A stretch of 64,000 nt of DNA, taken from positions 1 through 64,000 of the forward strand of contig NZ_BDBC01000045.1 in NCBI RefSeq assembly GCF_001612785.1, in the 5' to 3' direction. Below are positions 16,003 to 23,870 of this stretch, piece by piece. The stretch is from Nocardia beijingensis NBRC 16342. GTDB taxonomy: Bacteria; Actinomycetota; Actinomycetes; Mycobacteriales; Mycobacteriaceae. The notes beneath the pieces are model-generated. The model was not told the origin of the DNA, did no database searches, and saw only the letters and a list, made by a program, of their open reading frames with translations. The number at the start of each line of letters is the position of its first letter. Position 1 is the first letter of the stretch. The position numbers and the translations under genes are program-made.

Positions 16003-16467
16003 ATGCCGCGCACCGCCATGCGCGCAACAGACCGGGACTGGACCGACCCGGACTGCCCGGTCGCCCGCACCCTCGACCTGGTCGGCGACAGGTGGAGTCT
16101 TCTCGTCATCCGCGACGCGATGGACGGGGCACGATCGTTCACCGAGTTCCAGCGGCGCACCGGCATCGCCCGCAATATCCTCACCGACCGGCTGCGCAAG
16201 CTCACCGCTCACGGGCTGCTCGAGCAGCTCACCGCCCCGTCGGGTCGCCGTCAGGAGTACGTACTCACCGAAGCGGGCCGCGACCTCTTCCCGGTCGTCC
16301 TCACCCTGCGGCAGTGGGGCGAGCGCCACGCCTTCGCCCCCGGCGAGCCCCATTCCATCCTTGTCGACGAACACGGCACCCGCGTCCCGGAAATCGCTCC
16401 GACCAGCGCCGACGGAATCATCCTCGGCACCGGCAACACCCGGGTGCAGAAGACCCGCGAATCCTAG
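16003..16467 (+). CDS. HxlR-family winged-helix regulator
   Basis: 154 residues with the HxlR domain (about 18-105): CPVARTLDLVGDRWSLLVIRD, FTEFQRRTGIARNILTDRL and a wing ending in EYVLTEAGRDL. The cysteine before VARTLDLVG is the residue used for redox sensing in some family members. The C-terminal 40 residues are polar. ATG 16003 follows GGGAGGTG. It is divergent from the MFS transporter and probably controls it and itself. Confidence 0.9.
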   Translation: MPRTAMRATDRDWTDPDCPVARTLDLVGDRWSLLVIRDAMDGARSFTEFQRRTGIARNILTDRLRKLTAHGLLEQLTAPSGRRQEYVLTEAGRDLFPVVLTLRQWGERHAFAPGEPHSILVDEHGTRVPEIAPTSADGIILGTGNTRVQKTRES

Positions 16468-16577
16468 GTGGGGCTGTCGCGATACGGCGGTACGTACGCA
16501 GCCGAGGCAGCTGACCGCGCGTCGGCTTGCCCACTCGCGCAGGCGGGCTTCACACCGCTGGACCGAGCTGCTATACA

Positions 16578-16615
16578 TTAGGGGAGGCTTACCTCGTTAG
16601 TCGAGGCTAACCTCA
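16578..16615 (+). promoter_or_regulatory. Two abutting IdeR/DtxR iron boxes
   Basis: TTAGGGGAGGCTTACCTCG (16578-16596) and TTAGTCGAGGCTAACCTCA (16597-16615) each resemble the 19-bp consensus TTAGGTTAGGCTAACCTAA and abut with no gap. The second ends 29 bp before the bfd start, so a bound regulator would overlap the promoter or start region, suggesting iron-dependent repression. Confidence 0.75.
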
Positions 16616-16644
16616 ATGATAGAGCGACCTGGCTGTGAGGCTTC

Positions 16645-16836
16645 ATGTATGTCTGCATTTGTAACGCGGTGTCCGAAAGTGACGTGCACACCTGCGTTTC
16701 GGCGGGCGCCGAGAGCATCCGTCAGGTGAAGAACGCCTGCGGTTGGAAGCCCGGCTGCGGCAGCTGTACGGCGCGGCTGGCCGAGGCGATCGGCCGCGCA
16801 CGGGCCTCCGCGGGAGCGCAGCCATCGGCCGCCTGA
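16645..16836 (+). CDS. bfd: Bacterioferritin-associated ferredoxin
   Basis: 63 residues with the BFD-like [2Fe-2S] fold. Cysteines 4, 6, 38 and 41 (in VCICNAV and GWKPGCGSC) occupy exactly the ligand positions of Bfd. In Pseudomonas, Bfd docks on bacterioferritin and reduces its iron core to release Fe(II). The bfr gene follows after 58 bp, and the iron boxes upstream indicate control by IdeR. The C-terminal tail of about 20 residues is alanine-rich and not conserved. Confidence 0.93.
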   Translation: MYVCICNAVSESDVHTCVSAGAESIRQVKNACGWKPGCGSCTARLAEAIGRARASAGAQPSAA

Positions 16837-16894
16837 GCCGACACACCAGGCGGTCTGCCCGCCGCTGCGCGCATTTTGTGCCACGATCGCTGCT

Positions 16895-17374
16895 ATGGAC
16901 GGCGACAAGGACATCGTTGCGCTGCTCAACGAGCAGCTGACGGCCGAACTCACGGCGATCAACCAGTACTTCCTGCACGCCAAGATGCAGGAGAACTGGG
17001 GCTTTACCAAGCTGGCGCGACACACTCGGCACGAGTCCATCGATGAGATGAAACATGCCGAGCTGCTCACCGACCGGATCCTCTTCCTGGAGGGCCTGCC
17101 GAACTACCAGAAGCTCAACCCACTGCGCATCGGGCAGTCCGTGCCCGAGCAACTGCGGGCCGACCTGCAGATCGAGTTGGAAGCGGTCGAACGGCTCCGC
17201 CGTGGCATCGAGTTGATGCGTTCGCGTGGCGACGTGACCTCCGCTCGCATCTTCGAGCACATCCTGGAGGACGAGGAGCAGCACGTCGACTACTTGGAAA
17301 CCGAACTCGATCTGGTGGAGAAGCTGGGCGAGCCGCTGTATCTGCAGCGCTTCACCGAGACTCCGGACGACTGA
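16895..17374 (+). CDS. bfr: Bacterioferritin
   Basis: 159 residues, four-helix ferritin. Ferroxidase residues Glu18, Glu51, His54, Glu94, Glu127 and His130 and the haem ligand Met52 are all at their standard positions (NEQLTAELTAINQYF, DEMKHAELL, DEEQHVDYLE). It oxidises Fe(II) and stores the mineral in a 24-mer with haem at subunit interfaces. It closely resembles mycobacterial BfrA. It is likely co-transcribed with bfd; a separate promoter in the 58-bp gap cannot be excluded. Confidence 0.96.
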   Translation: MDGDKDIVALLNEQLTAELTAINQYFLHAKMQENWGFTKLARHTRHESIDEMKHAELLTDRILFLEGLPNYQKLNPLRIGQSVPEQLRADLQIELEAVERLRRGIELMRSRGDVTSARIFEHILEDEEQHVDYLETELDLVEKLGEPLYLQRFTETPDD

Positions 17375-17409
17375 TCCTCTTCTTCCCGGTCCGCTCGAAG
17401 CGGCCGACC

Positions 17410-17448
17410 GGCGATACGCCCCGCGCTCCCTACACCGGGCGTATCGCC
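17410..17448. terminator. Bidirectional hairpin between bfr and the patatin gene
   Basis: GGCGATACGCCC and GGGCGTATCGCC form a perfect 12-bp stem with a 15-base loop between two convergent genes. Confidence 0.65.
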
Positions 17449-17513
17449 CGGCCGGTCGTCGCCGGTGTTCGGCGAGGCGTACCGCCGTTTCGGTGGTGAG
17501 CCCTCAGGCCCGC

Positions 17514-18356
17514 TCAGCCGTTCGGCCAGACATCCTTCAGGCACGACGCCGCCTCGGCCGCTTGGCGCACGCCCGCCGCATGGGCGGGAACCAGCGCCGC
17601 CGGGTTGAACACGTCGAGTCCGATCGCAGTGACGGCTTCGTCGTCGGGGATTATGGAAATCTCTGTGGCGGAGCCCAATCGGCGATCGCTGGGAATGCGC
17701 GGGAACATGTGTGCCAGCGGTTCGAGGATCACCACGACGTCCGCGCCGGCGGCCAGGTCCGCGTTGACCGGTGAGCGCAAGCCGCCGTCGATGTAGTGGC
17801 GACCGTCGATCGGAATCGGCGGGAAGACTCCCGGCACCGCCGTGCTCGACGCCAGCGCCGCGGGCAACGACGCCGCGCCATCCTTGGTCCATGCCCGCAA
17901 TTCGCCGGTGGTGATGTCGATCGCGGTGACGACGAGATCGCGCGCAGGCCAGCGTGTTACACCGGCCAGCCCACCGATGCGCGCGATGTGCTCGTCCGGA
18001 TCGCCGACCTGCGCGGCCAGCGCCAGTTCCCCGGCCCGGCGGCGTGCCTGGGCCGGGTCCTGTCCCGGAGCACGCAGTACGGCGAATATCTCCGCCATGC
18101 GCGCCGGATCCGCCCGCGCCGGCGACGCGGGCGTGGACGGCGGCCGCAGCAATCGCGCCGGATCACCGCCATCGGCCAGGACCGCGCCGACCACCGCCCC
18201 GGCCGAGGTTCCCACGAATCGGTCGGCCAGCGCCAGGTCGATGCCGTTGTCCCGCAGCCCGATCGCCAATCCGGCCATCCACGAGATACCGACCGGACCA
18301 CCTCCACCCAGCACGAGCGCTATCGACACACTGTTGGGAACCACCGAGTCCGACAT
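17514..18356 (-). CDS. Patatin-like phospholipase
   Basis: 280 residues with the patatin fold: oxyanion loop LVLGGGGPVGISW, nucleophile elbow GTSAGAVVG and catalytic Asp in IDGGLRSP. A Ser-Asp dyad lipid acyl hydrolase, probably cytoplasmic because no signal peptide is visible. ATG 18356 places the oxyanion loop near residue 15, as usual for the family. The natural substrate is unknown; bacterial patatins hydrolyse phospholipids or acyl esters. Confidence 0.9.
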   Translation of the reverse strand: MSDSVVPNSVSIALVLGGGGPVGISWMAGLAIGLRDNGIDLALADRFVGTSAGAVVGAVLADGGDPARLLRPPSTPASPARADPARMAEIFAVLRAPGQDPAQARRRAGELALAAQVGDPDEHIARIGGLAGVTRWPARDLVVTAIDITTGELRAWTKDGAASLPAALASSTAVPGVFPPIPIDGRHYIDGGLRSPVNADLAAGADVVVILEPLAHMFPRIPSDRRLGSATEISIIPDDEAVTAIGLDVFNPAALVPAHAAGVRQAAEAASCLKDVWPNG

Positions 18357-18622
18357 GCCGCCAGCGTATCCGCACCGGCCCTGACCGTCCGCTGCTCGCC
18401 GAGCCGACTCGACGACCGGCTCCACAGCCCTCGTCAACCACCTCGTGCCGCAACTGTTCCACGGCTACCCGAATGGATACACGCGGTTGGGTCGCAGTGC
18501 CTGCCCGGCGGTCTCGAGGGCATGGATTCGATCGCGACGCTGACCAAGGGATGCCCCGACCAGCGAAAACCCTGTGGGATAACCGAATCCGTTACCCTGG
18601 GGTCGAGGCAGGGAGGCTGGTC

Positions 18623-18790
18623 ATGCCCATCAGATATCGTCAGCGCAAATCGTTCGGACCGCTGAAGCTCAACTTCACCCAGGCGGGGCTGTCGTCGTGG
18701 AGTATCAAAATCGGCCCCTGGTCGTGGAACTCCCGAACCAAGAAGAACAGTGTGGACCTGCCGGGTCCGCTGGGCTGGCGTCAGCGCTGA
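18623..18790 (+). CDS. DUF4236-like small protein
   Basis: 55 residues beginning MPIRYRQRKSFGPLKLNFTQ and rich in Trp, Ser and Arg (GPWSWNSRTKK). It resembles actinobacterial DUF4236 proteins, short basic polypeptides of unknown function. A strong GGGAGG lies upstream of ATG 18623. It converges with the resolvase-like gene, with a hairpin between them. Confidence 0.7.
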   Translation: MPIRYRQRKSFGPLKLNFTQAGLSSWSIKIGPWSWNSRTKKNSVDLPGPLGWRQR

Positions 18791-18794
18791 ACTG

Positions 18795-18813
18795 CGCCGG
18801 ACTCGGTCCGGCG
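18795..18813. terminator. Short bidirectional hairpin
   Basis: CGCCGGAC-TCG-GTCCGGCG, an 8-bp stem with a 3-base loop lying exactly between two convergent stop codons. Confidence 0.5.
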
Positions 18814-18821
18814 AAACCGGT

Positions 18822-19148
18822 TCAGGCCCAGATCCGTGACAGCGCCGAACGGGAATACGTCTGCTGGGGCGTCACGGTGATCAGGTCGCAGACCTCGACC
18901 AGTTGCGCCGGAACCACATTGCCGAAGTGGTGCAGACCGGGAGCGATCACGGCGTCGACGCCGAAGGTGCGGACGACGTCGACGAGGCGTTCCACCGGCG
19001 CGTCGGTACCGGCGCCGAAGGTCACCGTTTTGCACAGCTCGTAGCCCAGTCGCTTGGCCAAACTCCGCATCTGCGCTTCGTCCCAATCCTGGGACACACC
19101 CGAGACGTCTTTGCGGAGATATCCCAGCGCGGGTGGTTTGGCCCTCAT
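18822..19148 (-). CDS. Stand-alone resolvase N-terminal-like protein
   Basis: 108 residues. The opening GYLRKDVSG followed by a helix with DEAQMRSLAKRLGYEL and a later HFG/DLITV pattern resembles the catalytic domain of small serine recombinases, but the protein is too short for the DNA-binding part and several active-site arginines are not obvious. Similar single-domain proteins occur in Nocardia and Streptomyces. It could be a regulatory or structural descendant of a resolvase. ATG 19148 is preferred to upstream starts, which give implausible basic sequence. Function unknown. Confidence 0.6.
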   Translation of the reverse strand: MRAKPPALGYLRKDVSGVSQDWDEAQMRSLAKRLGYELCKTVTFGAGTDAPVERLVDVVRTFGVDAVIAPGLHHFGNVVPAQLVEVCDLITVTPQQTYSRSALSRIWA

Positions 19149-19246
19149 CGGTGCTCCCTTGCCGCGATCGTTGCCGAAGTAGTCGAAAGCGCCTGCACTC
19201 CTACAGCTCACGCGGTGTCGGCGCGGAGTGCAGGCTGAGCAAGTTA

Positions 19247-19286
19247 TTGACATCATATGTTGTCAACAGCAGTCGATGTCAACATG
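19247..19286 (-). promoter_or_regulatory. Repeated TGTTGACA motifs upstream of the resolvase-like gene
   Basis: TTGACA at 19247 faces TGTCAA at 19261 as an inverted repeat, and TGTCAACA recurs at 19277, 16 bp from the first copy. Read on the minus strand, this gives TTGACA and a TATGAT hexamer, which would make a sigma-A promoter for the gene starting at 19148. A regulator site overlapping the promoter is possible. Confidence 0.4.
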
Positions 19287-19441
19287 TTCGGCGTTCGGCG
19301 GACCAGCTTTCCGGCACCACCCGGATCGAGCGTACCGCCGAGGAACCCGGCGGTACCGGTGCAGCCATTCGGCTAGGAGACTCGTTGAACTCCAGCAACA
19401 TTCGGTAATTACTGCCCGGACCGCCCGGTATGGGACGTCAG

Positions 19442-19927
19442 CTACTCCAGGATTCCGGTCTGCCTTCCCGCTCCTGGCGCCTGGGTCACGGGCCGGCGCG
19501 CCAAGACCACGCCGAGGGCGATCATGCCCGCGCCGAGCACGAAGTGCAGCCAGTTGTCGGCCGTATCGAGCGGCACGAAGTTCGCGTCGCTGTCGGGGTT
19601 CACGACCAGTCCGTACAGCCACAGCACGAGATAGAGCACGCCACCGCCGACGAGGAACGCGCGCGCCGACGCGGCGGTGCGGGCGGCCAGCACTCCGGCG
19701 ATGCCGAAAGCCAGGTGGACCACGTTGTGCAGCACCGACACACTGAACAGACCGAGCAACTGGGCCTGGGAGTGATGCCCCGCCCACTCGAGTTCGCCGT
19801 AGTCGGTCGTAATTCCTGGAATGAACCCCAGGATTCCGACCAGCAGGAACGTCGCTCCGACCGCCATGGCGGCGACCTGGAGCGGAGACCGCCGATCCGT
19901 AGTCGCGCCGGATGTGGAATTGGACAT
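19442..19927 (-). CDS. DUF4383 membrane protein
   Basis: 161 residues with four hydrophobic segments and the family pattern VLHNVVHLAFGIAG and ADNWLHFVLG, typical of DUF4383 proteins of actinobacteria. The function is unknown. ATG 19927 is chosen because upstream in-frame sequence is polar and basic. A stress-sigma-type promoter sits 48 bp upstream, which suggests induction under general stress. Confidence 0.85.
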   Translation of the reverse strand: MSNSTSGATTDRRSPLQVAAMAVGATFLLVGILGFIPGITTDYGELEWAGHHSQAQLLGLFSVSVLHNVVHLAFGIAGVLAARTAASARAFLVGGGVLYLVLWLYGLVVNPDSDANFVPLDTADNWLHFVLGAGMIALGVVLARRPVTQAPGAGRQTGILE

Positions 19928-19974
19928 CGCCGAACCAGCCCTTTCGCTGTGGGTTGACCTCCGTCCCCACCGTG

Positions 19975-19999
19975 CTACCCGGGCGAAAACGAGGCAAAC
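19975..19999 (-). promoter_or_regulatory. SigF/SigB-like promoter of the DUF4383 gene
   Basis: On the minus strand: GTTT, 15 bases, GGGTAG. This matches the mycobacterial SigF pattern GTTT-N15-17-GGGTAT at all but the last base and has the right spacing. Confidence 0.5.
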
Positions 20000-20331
20000 A
20001 GCGAGCCCTCGGGCCATTGTGCGCGACGAACGTGTGGGACCACCGAGACGCCACCCACACACGTGCGGTCACGGCGTGACCGTGATCCCCATCTCTTCTG
20101 ATCGCCGCACCGGACCCCGTGTCACCGGAGTCGGCGATGTTCGCGCAGGTACACCGGCCGCCGCGGGATCAAAGGCGGGTTTCGGACAAAGCCGGGACGC
20201 CTCGGCCCACCGCCGAGGACTCGCGCGCGCCATCCGGTCGGTGAATACTGTCAGCGACTCGAAAACAACTGTCCGCCTTGGTAAGCCGACGCAGTCTGTC
20301 AACCGGATGGTGATGCCAGGGAGGCAAGGCC

Positions 20332-20556
20332 ATGTTGGTCTGGTGTGTTGTGACGATGATCGTGGTCGTTCTACTGGGCGCAGCCGCGTCGGCGATGGCA
20401 TGGGATCCGCGGGGGCGCCGCCGCTCGGCTGCCGCCCCGCCGGTTCCGGAAACGGCGATCTCGGAATCCACCGCGGTGAACCCGAGCGACTGGCCGCGCA
20501 CACAGGACACCCGGCGTCCGGCCCGCACGATGGAAACGAGTTCACGCGCGCGGTAG
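20332..20556 (+). CDS. Small single-pass membrane protein
   Basis: 74 residues: a hydrophobic helix (about 2-24, VTMIVVVLLGAAASAMAW) then a polar, proline- and arginine-rich tail. GGGAGG upstream of ATG 20332 supports translation. No family is recognised. It stands alone between the DUF4383 gene and an ABC-transporter relic. Confidence 0.45.
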   Translation: MLVWCVVTMIVVVLLGAAASAMAWDPRGRRRSAAAPPVPETAISESTAVNPSDWPRTQDTRRPARTMETSSRAR

Positions 20557-20656
20557 CGCGATCCCCGGCACCACAGGCGTATCCGCAGATCATCACTCCC
20601 ACTTTCCGATCACACTGATCCAGTTCATTGCCGTCGGTCCATGTTCCACGGCATCG

Positions 20657-21020
20657 TTGTCCGGAGTGGGCAGGCGGTTGCTCGCACCGCGAGCGCGCAC
20701 GGCGCAGCCGCAGCGGGCGCTGGTCAGCGGGCTGGCACACGAGGCCGTCGTCGGACGGCAGACGGTGCGCACCCTCGGCATCGGCGATCGGCAGATGAGC
20801 GTTTCGCGGCGGCCGCCCCGCCTCCCGCGCGGCGAACCGGCGCATGGGCGACGCCGAGACCGCCGATCGGGTGCTGCTGTTCCACGAGGGCCGAATCGTC
20901 GAGGACGGCAGCCACATCGAGCTGCTGCGGCGCGGCGGGCGCTACGCCCGGCTGCACGCGGTGTGGGCGCGCGACACCGTGGCGGCATCGGAACCGATTC
21001 CCACCGACGTCGGCGGGTGA
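20657..21020 (+). pseudogene. Remnant of an ABC transporter (membrane-fused ATPase)
   Basis: Two unlinked frames each keep part of an ABC exporter. From 20657, LVSGLAHEAVVGRQTVRTLGI resembles the end of an ABC membrane domain. From 20844, in another frame, ADRVLLFHEGRIVEDGSH and GGRYARLHAVW match the segment after the ATPase switch region, ending at 21020. The Walker A, signature and Walker B regions are missing between them. The remnant has both an internal deletion and a frame change, so it cannot be functional. Confidence 0.65.
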
Positions 21021-21050
21021 GATGGGCGGCGCGGCGAGGCGAACACGGAA

Positions 21051-21117
21051 ACGGCCGAGGCGGTCGCGCACCACCCCGACGAAATTCGTGCGATGGGTGA
21101 CGCGACGCCTCGGCCGT
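21051..21117. terminator. Long hairpin downstream of the secreted-protein gene
   Basis: ACGGCCGAGGCGgTCGCG and CGCGACGCCTCGGCCGT pair over 17 bp with one bulged base and a loop of about 30 bases. It lies just past the stop of the minus-strand gene at 21134. Confidence 0.5.
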
Positions 21118-21133
21118 GATCGCTACGGTCGGC

Positions 21134-21439
21134 TCAGCTGACCGAGACGCTGCCGCCCTTGGGCAGATAGCCGATCTTCTCCACGGGCAGTTCGCCGACC
21201 ACCGAACCGGTGCAGTCCCGTCCGGAGTACAGCGTGACGGCACGATCGGTGCTGTTGACGACGGTGATCTGGAACGTGGTGTAGAAGGTACCGTCGGTGT
21301 TCAAGCAGCCCACCGGGTCCGCGTGCAGTTCGCCGTTGATGGACAGCGTGCCGACCGCGGCCTGCGCCGTCCCCGCCGACAGCATGGCCGCAGCCCCGGC
21401 CAGGGCCAGCGCACCGACAAACCCAGCAGTACGAATCAT
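21134..21439 (-). CDS. Small secreted protein with one cysteine pair
   Basis: 101 residues: a clear Sec signal peptide (about 1-28, AGTAQA then AVGTL), then a beta-rich mature domain with two cysteines (VGCLNTDG and GRDCTGSV) placed to form a disulfide. It ends in GYLPKGGSVSVS. The family is not recognised; similar short beta-sandwich exported proteins occur widely in Nocardia. ATG 21439. Confidence 0.7.
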   Translation of the reverse strand: MIRTAGFVGALALAGAAAMLSAGTAQAAVGTLSINGELHADPVGCLNTDGTFYTTFQITVVNSTDRAVTLYSGRDCTGSVVGELPVEKIGYLPKGGSVSVS

Positions 21440-21544
21440 TCGTGCCTCCAGTTCTTTTCGATGTCGACCAACCCCGAAGCCGACGTCTGGTGAAAATGCG
21501 CCTGTGATTCTGTCACGAGTTCCAGCCGGAGGGAACCGTGCTGG

Positions 21545-22108
21545 TCAGGCGACCTCCCTGCGCACACCGAACGCCACGATGATCTCCATGATGCCGACGA
21601 TGATCAGCCATATTCCGGCCAGGAGGGCCAACGTGGCCACCGACCGCACCGGCCAGACGATCAGCACGACACCGGCGACCGCGGTCACGAGACCGAAAAG
21701 CACCTGCCACCAGCGCCCTGGCAGTTCCGGCTCGGAGATCGCGGCCACCAGCAGCGCGATCCCGCGGAACAGCCAGCCGATGCCGATCCACAACCCGAGC
21801 AGCAGCAAGGAGGCGAGTTCGTCGCGGAAGCAGAAGACGCCGACCACGATGGACAGCACGCCGATGATGAACGACAGCACTCGCAGGCCGGTGCCGACCG
21901 GCGCGCCGAAGGCCGCGAGCAGCTGCAGGAAGCCGGTCACCACCAGATAGACCCCGAAGATGATGCCCGCCGCCGCCAGAGTGATATCGGGCCAGACCAG
22001 GATGAGGATGCCGAGGATCACCGCGAGGACGCCGGTGAGCAGGATGGTTTGCCACGCACGGCGGGCAAGAGACTTCAGGGGACCCTCTACCACGCTGTTT
22101 GTCGTCAT
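21545..22108 (-). CDS. HdeD-family membrane protein
   Basis: 187 residues with six membrane helices in three repeated pairs; motifs ILLTGVLAVILGILILVWP and GVYLVVTGFLQLL are typical of HdeD/DUF308 proteins. In E. coli HdeD contributes to acid resistance at high cell density; the role in actinobacteria is not known. ATG 22108. A perfect inverted repeat lies 34 bp upstream. Confidence 0.88.
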   Translation of the reverse strand: MTTNSVVEGPLKSLARRAWQTILLTGVLAVILGILILVWPDITLAAAGIIFGVYLVVTGFLQLLAAFGAPVGTGLRVLSFIIGVLSIVVGVFCFRDELASLLLLGLWIGIGWLFRGIALLVAAISEPELPGRWWQVLFGLVTAVAGVVLIVWPVRSVATLALLAGIWLIIVGIMEIIVAFGVRREVA

Positions 22109-22141
22109 TCCCCGATGCTATAGCCGCTGCGCATATGTTCT

Positions 22142-22160
22142 CTGCATATTTGCTATGCAG
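22142..22160. promoter_or_regulatory. Inverted repeat upstream of hdeD-like gene
   Basis: CTGCATA-TTTGC-TATGCAG, a perfect 7-bp inverted repeat in an A+T-rich stretch with two further GCATAT motifs upstream. It sits 34 bp before the ATG and could be an operator overlapping the promoter. Confidence 0.45.
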
Positions 22161-22321
22161 GAGGCGTCCGGGTTGCCCGGTCGGCGTCACGACGTTGTCC
22201 CGCGTTCACGTTTCGCCATTCGACCGGCCGGGTAGTTAGTCCATAGTGACTCTTCGTCGGCGCCCCTGGGCTGAACGGGTGGGTCGGGGTTCGGTGAGGC
22301 TCGGGTGGCTAGGAGAAGAGG

Positions 22322-23308
22322 GTGGCGGTTCTGCTCGTGTTGCAGTCGCGTGGGCTGGGTGATCTACTCACCGCGATCCCGGCTCTTCGCGCGCTGCGCC
22401 GGGCCAGACCGCACGATCGCATCGTCCTGGCGGCGCCGCTGCGCCTCAAGCCGATCGTCGATCTGATCGCCTCGGTCGACACTCTGCTGCCCACCCCCGA
22501 TCCGGGCAGCCTCCGCTGGGACGCGCCCGCGCCCGAGTTGGCGGTCAACCTGCACGGCGCGGGCACCGAAAGCATCGTCGCCCTGTCCAAGACCGGGGCC
22601 GAGCGCATACTCACCTTCCGCAATCCCGCGTTTCCCGAGTTGTCCGGCCCGGAGTGGGATCCGGACACCCACCAGGTGGACCGCTGGTGTCACCTGCTGG
22701 AGTACGACGGCATCGGCGCCGATCGCCGCAACCTGGGATTGGTTCCGCCGGTCTCGACGACCAGCCGCCGCGACTGCGTGGTCGTGCACGTCGGCGCGGG
22801 AGCGCCGGCGCGCCGCTGGCCGCCCGACCGGTTCGCCGCCGTGGTCCGGCACCTGCTCGCCCTCGGGCGAGAGGTGGTGCTCACCGGCGACGAATACGAA
22901 CGCCAACTCGCGCTCGGCATCGCCGCACGAGCGGGCCTGCCCGTCGGCCGGGTGCTCGCCGGACAGCAGACCCTCATCGAGCTGGCCGCCACCGTCGCCG
23001 AGGCCGCGCTCGTGATCTGCGGAGACACCGGCGTGGCCCACCTGGCCACGGCGTTCGGCACCCGGACCGTCCTGCTGTTCGGCCCAACGCCGCCACGGTG
23101 GGCGGGTCCACCCGCGCACCTGCTCGGCCGGCATGCCGTGCTGTGGACCGGCCAGATCGGCGACGCGGACGCCGACACCCCCGACCCGGGCCTGCTGCAG
23201 ATCGGCGTCACCGAGGTGATCAACGCCGTCGACAAACAGCTGAGCAAGCGCAATTGGCCCAGCACGGGGGCCGACCGCCGCAAGACGGCATATCGGCGGG
23301 TGGGATGA
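22322..23308 (+). CDS. Glycosyltransferase family 9 (heptosyltransferase-like)
   Basis: 328 residues with GT-B architecture: N-terminal SRGLGDLLTAIPALRALRRA, a nucleotide-sugar half beginning VVVHVGAGAPARRWPPDRF, and the family marker CGDTGVAHLATAFGTRTVLLFGP. ADP-heptose transferase homologues in actinobacteria act on cell-envelope or natural-product glycans because LPS is absent; the acceptor here is unknown. GTG 22322 is preceded by GGAGAAGAGG. Confidence 0.9.
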   Translation: MAVLLVLQSRGLGDLLTAIPALRALRRARPHDRIVLAAPLRLKPIVDLIASVDTLLPTPDPGSLRWDAPAPELAVNLHGAGTESIVALSKTGAERILTFRNPAFPELSGPEWDPDTHQVDRWCHLLEYDGIGADRRNLGLVPPVSTTSRRDCVVVHVGAGAPARRWPPDRFAAVVRHLLALGREVVLTGDEYERQLALGIAARAGLPVGRVLAGQQTLIELAATVAEAALVICGDTGVAHLATAFGTRTVLLFGPTPPRWAGPPAHLLGRHAVLWTGQIGDADADTPDPGLLQIGVTEVINAVDKQLSKRNWPSTGADRRKTAYRRVG

Positions 23309-23366
23309 CCGCACTTCACGCCGCCGCCACGGCAGGCCGAGGGGCCGGTGCGGCCTACAGCCGCGG

Positions 23367-23687
23367 TCAAGCGTTCGCCGTCGCGGCGGTCTTCAGCGCG
23401 GCGGAATAGGCGGCGATCGCGCTCGGCCAGAACTGTTCGAGGTAGTCGCGGGCATCGGCGAGGCCACGCGGGTCGAGGGAATACAACCGGCGATTGCCAT
23501 CCGGCCGCATCATCACCAATCGCGCCTCGCGCAGCACACGCAGATGCTGCGAAACCGCCGAACTGGTCACGCCGAGTTCCTGGGCGAGTTCGCCGACCGA
23601 GCGCGCGGCCTGCGGAAGGGCCTCGAAGATCGCGCGGCGGGTCGGGTCCGCCAGCGCCGCGATGGCACGAACTCCATTAGTCGCCAC
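23367..23687 (-). CDS. ArsR-family winged-helix regulator
   Basis: 106 residues, an ArsR HTH (about 8-90) with LADPTRRAIFEALPQA, VSQHLRVLREARLV and the wing from GNRRLYSLDP. No cysteine metal-binding motif is visible, so it is probably of the non-metal subtype. The start is GTG 23687. CACACAGTGTG lies directly upstream (23689-23699) and may be its own operator. Target genes are unclear, since neither neighbour is an obvious partner. Confidence 0.88.
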   Translation of the reverse strand: MATNGVRAIAALADPTRRAIFEALPQAARSVGELAQELGVTSSAVSQHLRVLREARLVMMRPDGNRRLYSLDPRGLADARDYLEQFWPSAIAAYSAALKTAATANA

Positions 23688-23870
23688 TCACACAGTGTGG
23701 GCATCCGGCATTCCGACGGTCAACCGCGGGCGTCGCGTCGTCCTCCCAGCTCGGATGGGAATCTGAGCGTTTTCGTTACCTCCCCGTGATCGTCGAGCTG
23801 GGCTTTTCCCGCGCGGTGATGGTTGCCACAGGATTGCGGACGCCCACGGCGGCTGCCGTACGTTCGACGC

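Noticed and set aside
23689..23699. CACACAGTGTG as a proven ArsR operator
   Set aside because: Short and directly at the start codon; noted with the gene but too weak to list as its own site.
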